Assembly (NCBI GenBank): GCA_900557385.1
Contig: USSP01000143.1
Span: forward strand, 1-5,283
DNA from: an uncultured Lachnospiraceae bacterium
Lineage (GTDB): Bacteria > Bacillota > Clostridia > Lachnospirales > Lachnospiraceae
Direction of reading: 5' to 3'
Length of the DNA stretch: 5,283 nucleotides
Shown here piece after piece: positions 1 to 4,538 of this stretch. The notes under the pieces were generated by a model. It was given only the letters and a program-made list of their open reading frames with translations. It did not search any database and was not told the DNA's origin. Each line of letters starts with the position of its first letter. Within the stretch, counting starts at the first letter, position 1. A program made the position numbers and the translations under genes.

Positions 1-33
1 AAGCTATCTTTGGTGTATTCTGATTAATCTAAT

Positions 34-40
34 AAGGAGA
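34..40 (+). promoter_or_regulatory. Ribosome binding site of oadA
   Basis: AAGGAGA lies 7 bases before the ATG at 48 and is a near-perfect Shine-Dalgarno sequence. It fixes the start of the first gene. No promoter is recognisable in the 33 bases before it, which fits a gene internal to an operon that starts outside the window. Confidence 0.85.
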
Positions 41-47
41 TAAAAAA

Positions 48-1475
48 ATGGCAGAAATTGAAAAGAAACCCATTGGCATTACCGAGACCATTCTGCGAGA
101 TGCACATCAGTCTTTGATTGCAACCAGAATGCCTACCGAGTTAATGCTTCCCATCGTTGATAAGATGGATAAAGTTGGTTATCATTCCGTAGAGTGCTGG
201 GGCGGCGCAACCTTTGATGCTTCCTTACGTTTTCTGCATGAAGATCCATGGATGAGACTGAGAAAACTCCGTGACGGATTCAAAAATACAAAACTGCAGA
301 TGCTGTTCCGTGGACAGAATATCCTCGGATATCGTCACTATGCAGATGATGTGGTAGAGTACTTTGTAGAGAAGTCTATCGCAAATGGTATTGATATCAT
401 TCGTATTTTCGATTGCTTCAATGACCTGCGTAACTTACAGGCTGCTGTTAATGCAACCAATAAGATCAAACAGAGAGAGGGCAGAGGTCATTCCCAGATT
501 GCTCTTTCTTATACACTGGGTGATGCCTATACCCTTGACTACTGGACCGATATGGCGAAGAAGATTGAGGAAATGGGTGCAGACTCTATCTGTATCAAAG
601 ATATGGCTGGACTGCTGCTTCCTTACAAGGCATCCGAATTAATCAGCGCTATGAAGAGCGTAACCAAGCTTCCTATCCAGTTACACACACACTATACCTC
701 CGGTGTTGCTTCCATGACTTACCTCAAAGCAGTAGAGGCAGGTGTAGATGTCATCGATACCGCTATGAGCCCGTTTGCAATGGGAACATCCCAGCCTGCA
801 ACCGAGGTTATGGTTGAGACTTTCAAGGGAACTCCCTATGATACCGGTTTAGACCAGAACTTACTGGCTGAAATTGCAGATTACTTCCGTCCTTACCGTG
901 ACGAGTGTCTGGCAAGCGGTCTGTTGAATCCGAAGGTAATGGGCGTTGATATTAAGACTCTGTTATACCAGGTACCCGGCGGTATGCTTTCCAACATGGT
1001 TAGCCAGTTGAAAGAGCAGCATGCTGAGGATAAATACTATGATGTATTAAAGGAGATTCCTGAGGTTCGTAAAGACCTGGGTGAGCCCCCTCTGGTAACA
1101 CCTTCTTCTCAGATCGTTGGTACACAGGCTGTTATGAACGTACTGATGGGTGAGCGTTACAAGATGGCAACCGAGCAGACCAAGGATGTATTGATGGGTA
1201 AATACGGTCAGACCGTAAAACCTTTCAATAAAGATGTCCAGAAGAAATGTATCGGTGATGCAGAAGTTATTACCTGTCGTCCCGCTGATTTACTTCCTAA
1301 CGAGTTAGAGAAGATCGAGAGCGAGATGAAAGAGTGGAAACAGCAGGATGAGGATGTATTATCCTACGCATTGTTCCCTCAGGTTGCCGTTGACTTCTTC
1401 AAATATCGTCAGGCTCAGCAGGAGAAAGTTGATATGTCCAAAGCCGATGGCAAAAACGGAGCATATCCTGTTTAA
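48..1475 (+). CDS. oadA: Oxaloacetate decarboxylase alpha subunit-type carboxyltransferase, lacking a biotinyl domain
   Basis: This 475-residue protein is the carboxyltransferase subunit of a biotin-dependent decarboxylase, the pyruvate carboxylase subunit B/OadA family. It moves the carboxyl group of oxaloacetate (or forms the reverse product from pyruvate) to and from biotin. Seen in the sequence: the TIM-barrel opening TILRDAHQSL (residues 14-23), with Asp18 as expected metal ligand; IKDMAGLL with Lys184 as the lysine that is normally carbamylated; and LHTHYTSG with His213 and His215 as metal ligands. The conserved PGGMLSN (310-316) and the FPQVAVDFF segment near the C-terminus follow. Full-length OadA is about 600 residues and ends in a biotinyl domain with an MKM motif. 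This protein stops before that domain, so biotin must sit on a separate carrier protein, as in clostridial split sodium pumps. The beta subunit and carrier would be expected upstream. Pyruvate versus oxaloacetate direction cannot be told from sequence alone. Confidence 0.93.
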   Translation: MAEIEKKPIGITETILRDAHQSLIATRMPTELMLPIVDKMDKVGYHSVECWGGATFDASLRFLHEDPWMRLRKLRDGFKNTKLQMLFRGQNILGYRHYADDVVEYFVEKSIANGIDIIRIFDCFNDLRNLQAAVNATNKIKQREGRGHSQIALSYTLGDAYTLDYWTDMAKKIEEMGADSICIKDMAGLLLPYKASELISAMKSVTKLPIQLHTHYTSGVASMTYLKAVEAGVDVIDTAMSPFAMGTSQPATEVMVETFKGTPYDTGLDQNLLAEIADYFRPYRDECLASGLLNPKVMGVDIKTLLYQVPGGMLSNMVSQLKEQHAEDKYYDVLKEIPEVRKDLGEPPLVTPSSQIVGTQAVMNVLMGERYKMATEQTKDVLMGKYGQTVKPFNKDVQKKCIGDAEVITCRPADLLPNELEKIESEMKEWKQQDEDVLSYALFPQVAVDFFKYRQAQQEKVDMSKADGKNGAYPV

Positions 1476-1514
1476 TCCTGTACTGTAATTTTGAAATAGG
1501 AAACACCAATCAAG

Positions 1515-1544
1515 AGGCATCCCCAACGTTGAGGATGCCTTTTT
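1515..1544 (+). terminator. Intrinsic terminator after oadA
   Basis: The arms AGGCATCC (1515-1522) and GGATGCCT (1533-1540) form a perfect 8-bp stem, extendable by a GU and two AU pairs at the base. The loop contains a further self-complementary CAACGTTG. A run of five T (1540-1544) follows. It lies 40 bases after the oadA stop and 32 bases before the next start, so it separates the two genes. Confidence 0.9.
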
Positions 1545-1575
1545 GACTATGTCGGGAAATGAAAGGAGCAGGTAC

Positions 1576-2178
1576 ATGCTTAAAAATATTGTATTTGATA
1601 TGGGAAATGTGTTGGTTCACTATGACCCGCAGCTTGTGCTGGATCGTTTCTGCGAAACAGAAGAAGAAAGGACAGTGATTTACCGGGAACTGTTCCAGGG
1701 AGAGGACTGGGTGAAAACCGATTTGGGTTTAATCACGGATGAAGAACTCTTTGAACTGGTGAAAAAGCGGGTGCCGGAGGAAATGCACGGAAAACTGAAA
1801 GAATGTGTGGAACACTGGGATATTTGTTTAAGTCCCATTGAGGGAGCAAAAGAATTTCTGGAAAAGGTACGAAAAAAAGGATACCACACTTATGTGATAT
1901 CCAATGCGTCTTATCGTTTCCACGATTATTTCCCCACGTTCTATAACGTGGAAGAATTCAAAGGCATTGTAGTCTCTGCAGATTTACATATCATCAAACC
2001 GGATGCACGGATTTACCAGTATCTGCTGGATACCTATCAACTGAAAGCAGAAGAATGTCTGTTTCTTGATGATGTAGCAGCCAATGTGGAAGGTGCAAAG
2101 GCTGTGGGAATGCAGTCCATCCAGTTTCACGGTAATTATGATGAAATCGAAGGCTATTTAGATGAAATGGTAGATTAA
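1576..2178 (+). CDS. HAD family phosphatase, YihX-like (HAD-IA)
   Basis: The protein is a 200-residue cytosolic haloacid-dehalogenase superfamily hydrolase, probably acting on a small phosphorylated metabolite such as a sugar phosphate. Motif I is VFDMGNVLVHYD with nucleophile Asp8. Motif II is YVISNAS (Ser109-Asn110). Motif III is IIKPDARIY (Lys141). Motif IV is LFLDDVAANVEGA (Asp165, Asp166). Residues 15-85 are the helical cap of the C1 type. Overall layout and length match Escherichia coli YihX, an alpha-glucose-1-phosphate phosphatase. As in that group, the second Asp of the usual DxD motif is Gly (DMG). The ATG at 1576 is chosen because AAAGGAG (1562-1568) is 7 bases upstream and the protein then begins right at motif I. 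A longer reading from TTG 1543 would start inside the terminator. The 3' end overlaps the convergent DUF4321 gene by 21 bp. Substrate is unknown. Confidence 0.88.
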   Translation: MLKNIVFDMGNVLVHYDPQLVLDRFCETEEERTVIYRELFQGEDWVKTDLGLITDEELFELVKKRVPEEMHGKLKECVEHWDICLSPIEGAKEFLEKVRKKGYHTYVISNASYRFHDYFPTFYNVEEFKGIVVSADLHIIKPDARIYQYLLDTYQLKAEECLFLDDVAANVEGAKAVGMQSIQFHGNYDEIEGYLDEMVD

Positions 2179-2421
2179 AATCGCAATGAGAATACCTAAA
2201 ATTCCGGCGATGGTAATCTTGATGGTCAGACCGAAAGTGATAACCAGAATTCCTAAATCAAGAACCAGGGGAGTGGAAAGACCGAAGGTCTGACCGTAGC
2301 CAAGCCAGCTTAAGCCTGAAACGCCGGAGGTCAGTTCCCCGATGAACCCTCCAATCACAATGCCTGCCAAAATAAGAATGACCAATGCCCAATAATTTTT
2401 GCCGGGAATACCTTTTGCCAT
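2158..2421 (-). CDS. DUF4321 family small membrane protein
   Basis: This 87-residue protein resembles the DUF4321 family of Firmicutes, which has no assigned function. The visible pattern is a short charged N-terminus (MAKGIPGKNYW), then a hydrophobic helix at about 11-28 containing GIVIGGFIGEL. A loop with SWLGYGQTFGLS follows, then two more hydrophobic stretches at about 50-65 and 68-86 containing LDLGILVITFGLTIKI. This gives two or three membrane segments and no signal peptidase site, so it is likely an inner membrane protein. The start is fixed by AAGGAGGA (2428-2435 on the minus strand), 6 bases before the ATG. It has its own promoter and appears monocistronic. In many clostridia, as I recall, members lie near septum or cell-shape genes such as maf or mreB; that context is absent here. 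No terminator is visible before it runs into the convergent phosphatase gene. Confidence 0.82.
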   Translation of the reverse strand: MAKGIPGKNYWALVILILAGIVIGGFIGELTSGVSGLSWLGYGQTFGLSTPLVLDLGILVITFGLTIKITIAGILGILIAILIYHFI

Positions 2422-2448
2422 GTTAAATCCTCCTTACAACAGAAATTT

Positions 2449-2477
2449 ATTTTATCATAAGACCGGAGGGAACACAA
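2449..2477 (-). promoter_or_regulatory. Sigma-A-type promoter of the DUF4321 gene
   Basis: On the minus strand a -35 of TTGTGT (2472-2477) is followed after exactly 17 bp by a -10 of TAAAAT (2449-2454). A TGA directly before the -10 makes it an extended -10. It lies 27 bases upstream of the start codon and just before the ribosome binding site. Confidence 0.65.
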
Positions 2478-2527
2478 TTCCTATATTTTGGGCAGAATGT
2501 ATCACGTTATCCAGGGTGCAGATATGC

Positions 2528-2556
2528 TTGAAAAAGTTGACTGCGTATGTTATATT
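2528..2556 (+). promoter_or_regulatory. Strong promoter of the antisense RNA
   Basis: TTGAAA (2528-2533), a spacer of exactly 17 bp, and TATATT (2551-2556) preceded by TGT make a near-consensus sigma-A promoter with an extended -10. No coding sequence with a ribosome binding site follows. Transcription would start near 2563 and run into the dyad terminator at 2600-2634, so the promoter serves a short RNA. Confidence 0.75.
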
Positions 2557-2566
2557 AGTGATAGGC

Positions 2567-2594
2567 AAAATGAAGTTATGTTCCATGTGGACAC
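2567..2594. repeat. Direct repeat copy A (in the antisense RNA)
   Basis: AAAATGAAGTTATGT (2567-2581) is identical to 2716-2730. After a 2-base length difference the match resumes with CATGT (2584-2588 against 2735-2739), then GGACAC against AGGCAC. The copy lies in the predicted short RNA and provides its antisense contact with the toxin mRNA. Confidence 0.85.
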
Positions 2595-2599
2595 AAATC

Positions 2600-2634
2600 G
2601 AAAGCCCCTAGGTGTGCGAGACCTAGGGGCTTTC
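2600..2634. terminator. Long dyad terminator shared by both convergent transcripts
   Basis: The arms 2600-2613 and 2621-2634 form a perfect 14-bp stem with the core AAAGCCCCTAGGT/ACCTAGGGGCTTT and a 7-base loop. On the plus strand the stem ends in TTTC and continues TTTT, a good U-rich tail for the short RNA. On the minus strand it starts 8 bases after the stop of the small peptide gene and is followed by a poorer tail (TTTCGATTTG), so it probably works in both directions but better on plus. The minus-strand loop reads CTCGCAC, whose CUCG fits the YUNR U-turn pattern. Confidence 0.88.
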
Positions 2635-2641
2635 TTTTGGA

Positions 2642-2737
2642 CTAATTGTCACCGTCTCTACCGTCTAGCCACTTGCAAACAAAGTAGGCAACAATGCTTG
2701 CTGCAACGGAGAGAAAAAATGAAGTTATGTAATTCAT
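2642..2737 (-). CDS. Putative Fst-like type I toxin, 31-residue membrane peptide
   Basis: The predicted peptide has a short N-terminus (MNYIT), one hydrophobic helix at about residues 6-21 (FFLSVAASIVAYFVCK begins it) and a polar charged tail, KWLDGRDGDN. A single transmembrane span followed by W-L-D and charged residues is the hallmark of Fst/Ldr-type toxins, which damage the membrane. The proline common in enterococcal Fst is absent. The ATG at 2737 is set by AAAGGGGGT (2744-2752 on minus), 6 bases upstream; the longer open frame to 2935 has no such site and runs across the promoter. The gene is followed at once by the shared terminator and faces an antisense RNA, which strengthens the toxin reading. 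The alternative is a small membrane protein with another role. Toxicity is inferred and not shown. Confidence 0.7.
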   Translation of the reverse strand: MNYITSFFLSVAASIVAYFVCKWLDGRDGDN

Positions 2738-2745
2738 GTAGGCAC
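2716..2745. repeat. Direct repeat copy B (over the toxin start region)
   Basis: This is the partner of 2567-2594, 149 bp away. It covers codons 8 to 1 of the small peptide gene and reaches the start of its Shine-Dalgarno sequence. The identical 15-base core is 2716-2730 and CATGT at 2735-2739 includes the start codon. Compared with copy A it has two extra bases between these blocks. Confidence 0.85.
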
Positions 2746-2754
2746 CCCCTTTCC

Positions 2755-2778
2755 GTTGTCGGATTGGGTGGTGACAAC
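2755..2778 (-). promoter_or_regulatory. 5'-terminal hairpin of the toxin mRNA
   Basis: On the minus strand GTTGTC (2778-2773) and GACAAC (2760-2755) form a 6-bp stem around a 12-base loop. The predicted transcription start falls on the first base of the stem, so the mRNA would begin with a helix. The loop contains CACCC (2770-2766), complementary to GGGTG (2747-2743) in the ribosome binding site, giving a second possible pairing that would hide the site. Both are features expected of toxin mRNAs of this class. This is sequence inspection only, with no folding calculation. Confidence 0.5.
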
Positions 2779-2784
2779 AAATAA

Positions 2785-2813
2785 ATTTTATCATATTATG
2801 CCGAAGGAGAAAA
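2785..2813 (-). promoter_or_regulatory. Probable promoter of the toxin gene
   Basis: On the minus strand TAAAAT (2785-2790) is preceded by TGA, giving an extended -10. Its core TATGATAAAAT is identical to that of the DUF4321 promoter. The -35 position at 17 bp spacing reads TTTTCT, which is poor, so strength would rest on the extended -10. Start near 2778. Confidence 0.5.
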
Positions 2814-2896
2814 GATACCTCTGATTTAACTTTAACTACAGGGTATTTTTTAATACAAACAAAACCAAAAACTATGAATAAACCGGGGAATAACAA

Positions 2897-3637
2897 ATGA
2901 ATAAGTTTATCGTACAAAATGCATCCAACAGACAAGTATTAGGTGTATTGAAGGCGTTAATGTTTCCAATTTCTCAAAAGCGAATACAGCAGAATCAAAC
3001 TAATAATCTTTCCGAGTTGAAAAAACATACCTTTTTTATGGGAAATACCTTTATTGAAAATCAAAGGGAATGGAAAAACGTAAAATTTGGACGTGCTGAC
3101 ATGGATAAAGCAGGATGTGAGATTATTGCAACCTATAATGCGAAACTGGCACTGGGAGAGACAACGGCAGAGACGGATATGGTTGAACTAATTAGCACTT
3201 ACGAGAACAGAGGAGCTGTTTTACTGGGAAACTGGGGCACTGCGCCAATGGCAATTTATGATTATTTTGTAAGCCAGAGATATGAGACAGCCATGGAAAT
3301 GGATTTTCGTAAGGAAACCATCCATGCAATGAAAGAAAAGTATGAGACATTCATTCTCTCTTTTTTCAATGATGAGAACAGGGTGTCTGAAGGAATTCAT
3401 ACCATAAATATTTCTAAGAATGGAAGGACTTATTCCAATCATAATGTTTACAAAAGAAATATGGATGGCTATATTTCAGATGACGGACATGCAGATTTAT
3501 GGGATGCAGTCCTACATGTGAATGTACCTAAAAAGAGTAAGACAGGGGAATGTGTGATAGTTCATGCAAAACCTATAAGTATCATTGGAATTAACAGAAA
3601 AGGAAAAGAAAATACCAACACACCTGTTATTATTTAA
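2897..3637 (+). CDS. Uncharacterised protein, possible papain-like cysteine peptidase fold
   Basis: I do not recognise a named family for this 246-residue protein. It has no signal peptide or membrane segment, so it should be cytosolic. The central part contains KAGCEIIATYNAKLALGE (71-88), then LLGNWGTAPMAIYDYF (109-124), and later IHTINISKNGRTYSNHNVY (167-185). A Cys after a small-residue turn at the start of a helix (Cys74), a His beginning a strand (His168) and an Asn about 13-15 residues later (Asn181 or Asn183) resemble the Cys/His/Asn order of papain-like and C39-like peptidases. The 65 N-terminal residues and the basic C-terminus (233-246) do not add clues. The start ATG is preceded by only a weak site, GGGGAA (2885-2890), 6 bases away. 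It is the more AT-rich neighbour of the toxin locus and is transcribed alone. Protease function is a low-confidence inference from motif order. Confidence 0.72.
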   Translation: MNKFIVQNASNRQVLGVLKALMFPISQKRIQQNQTNNLSELKKHTFFMGNTFIENQREWKNVKFGRADMDKAGCEIIATYNAKLALGETTAETDMVELISTYENRGAVLLGNWGTAPMAIYDYFVSQRYETAMEMDFRKETIHAMKEKYETFILSFFNDENRVSEGIHTINISKNGRTYSNHNVYKRNMDGYISDDGHADLWDAVLHVNVPKKSKTGECVIVHAKPISIIGINRKGKENTNTPVII

Positions 3638-3661
3638 TTGTTTTTCCCAATAAGCTATGCT

Positions 3662-3707
3662 AAAATAAAACTGTTTCGGGTTATCAGCCTGGAGCAGTTA
3701 TTTTTTT
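3662..3707 (+). terminator. Probable intrinsic terminator after the peptidase-like gene
   Basis: AACTG (3669-3673) pairs with CAGTT (3695-3699). Past a 2-base bulge, AAAAT (3662-3666) pairs with ATTTT (3700-3704). An inner CGGG/CCTG helix closes the loop. A run of seven T (3701-3707) follows the hairpin. The stem is AT-rich, so strength is uncertain. It lies 24 bases after the stop at 3637. Confidence 0.55.
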
Positions 3708-3769
3708 GAAGGATAACAGCAACGCTTTCATTTGAGACTTTCATTCTTATAGTAACAAAGGAGTCGATT

Positions 3770-4507
3770 ATGCCATTCGATAAATTACCTGAAATGATTA
3801 TGTTTGATTATGGTGGAACTTTGTTATATGAGCCAGGATTTGATTTTATGCGGGGTGAAAGGGCATTATTTGAACATGTGATCAGTAACCCCAATCATGC
3901 GACTCCGGAGCAGTCGAGAAAGTTTTCGGAACAGTTATTTAAAGAGTTACAGTCCTGCCGTGATATCAACTGGGAGCCTCACGAATATCAAATGATGCGA
4001 CTTCAATATGAATATCTGGGAATCAAATTCGATGTTTCCTGGCAGGAGGCGGAGCAGATTTTGTGGGACTACACATCTCCACTTGTGCCGGAGTGCAAGA
4101 TGCCTTATGTAGAAGAAATGCTGAAAAAACTAAAGTCCCTGGGAATCCGAACCGGTGTCATCAGCAACATTGGATGGTCGGGGGAAAATTTGCGCCGTCG
4201 AATGAATCTTCTTTTACCGAATAACCAGTTTGAATTTATTCTGGCGTCCAGTGAATATGGAGTAAGAAAACCAGACAGGCGTATTTTTGAACTGGGATTG
4301 AAAAAGGCGGGATTAGAACCGGATGAGGTGTGGTTTTGCGGGGATACCTATGAGGCAGATGTGGTGGGGGCGTACCAAGCCGGAATCACTCCCATTTTAT
4401 ATGAAGGACTTCCAGAGGGAAAAGAGGCACCAATGCGACAAACAGTGCCGGAAAATAATCAACAAATAAGTTACCGCAGGATTCAGGACTGGCGGGATTT
4501 ATTGTAA
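3770..4507 (+). CDS. HAD family hydrolase (HAD-IA phosphatase)
   Basis: This is a 245-residue cytosolic HAD superfamily hydrolase, unlike the one at 1576-2178 in sequence and cap. Motif I is IMFDYGGTLLYE with nucleophile Asp13. Motif II is GVISNIGWSG (Ser132-Asn133). Motif III is YGVRKPDRRIF (Lys167). Motif IV is VWFCGDTYEADVVGA (Asp192 and Asp197, the GDxxxxD form). Residues 20-115 form a large helical C1 cap. The position of the usual second Asp is Gly15, a variant that occurs in clostridial members with DYGGTL. The C-terminal 30 residues are a hydrophilic extension. The start is fixed by AAAGGAG (3757-3763), 6 bases upstream. It is followed 31 bp later by the DUF512 gene with no terminator between, so the two are likely cotranscribed. 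Substrate cannot be named from sequence. Confidence 0.87.
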   Translation: MPFDKLPEMIMFDYGGTLLYEPGFDFMRGERALFEHVISNPNHATPEQSRKFSEQLFKELQSCRDINWEPHEYQMMRLQYEYLGIKFDVSWQEAEQILWDYTSPLVPECKMPYVEEMLKKLKSLGIRTGVISNIGWSGENLRRRMNLLLPNNQFEFILASSEYGVRKPDRRIFELGLKKAGLEPDEVWFCGDTYEADVVGAYQAGITPILYEGLPEGKEAPMRQTVPENNQQISYRRIQDWRDLL

Positions 4508-4529
4508 CAGCAACTTTTTGTTCAAATAC

Positions 4530-4534
4530 AGGAG
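4530..4534 (+). promoter_or_regulatory. Ribosome binding site of the DUF512 gene
   Basis: AGGAG ends only 4 bases before the ATG at 4539, a short spacing, but no better in-frame start is near and the protein begins with the expected PDZ-like strand. Confidence 0.6.
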
Positions 4535-4538
4535 AACC

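Larger units (their letters stand above)
2563..2638 (+). ncRNA. Putative type I antitoxin RNA (RNAII-like), about 75 nt
   Basis: The ends are predicted from the promoter at 2528-2556 and the terminator at 2600-2634. The RNA has two parts. The 5' part (2567-2594) repeats the start region of the small peptide gene at 2716-2745, so the transcript is complementary to the peptide mRNA over codons 3-8, the start codon and part of the Shine-Dalgarno region. The 3' part is the terminator hairpin, which is shared with the peptide mRNA on the other strand and is therefore also complementary to it. This is the known arrangement of RNAII in par/Fst loci, where the antitoxin RNA blocks translation of the toxin mRNA. 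Function and exact ends are inferred; no expression is shown. Confidence 0.68.

Noticed and set aside
1543..1575. TTG start extending the first phosphatase by 11 codons
   Set aside because: It would begin in the T-run of the terminator, has no ribosome binding site, and adds residues before motif I that relatives do not have.
1359..1889. Minus-strand open frames opposite oadA and the first phosphatase
   Set aside because: They are shadows of well-supported plus-strand genes and one spans the terminator; no ribosome binding site or family features were seen.
2224..2295. 9-bp inverted repeat GGTCAGACC / GGTCTGACC
   Set aside because: It falls inside the DUF4321 gene and is explained by the twice-used TFGL codons of that protein, with no T-run or other sign of a regulatory hairpin.
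2399..2784. Two plus-strand open frames of 70 and 98 codons
   Set aside because: They cross the DUF4321 start region, the short RNA, its terminator and the toxin gene, lack convincing ribosome binding sites and encode no recognisable protein.
2831..2868. Possible plus-strand promoter before the peptidase-like gene (TTTAAC, 17 bp, TACAAA)
   Set aside because: Both boxes are poor matches in an AT-rich stretch, so it is not distinguishable from chance, although some promoter must lie in this interval.
2642..2935. A 97-codon minus-strand open frame containing the toxin
   Set aside because: The upstream part has no ribosome binding site and crosses the predicted toxin promoter and 5' hairpin. 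The internal ATG at 2737 has a strong site and gives the expected short peptide.
3725..3753. Promoter CTTTCA, 17 bp, TATAGT before the second HAD gene, with a CTTTCATT direct repeat
   Set aside because: The start would fall inside the ribosome binding site at 3757-3763, leaving no usable leader. The 8-base repeat is short enough for chance.
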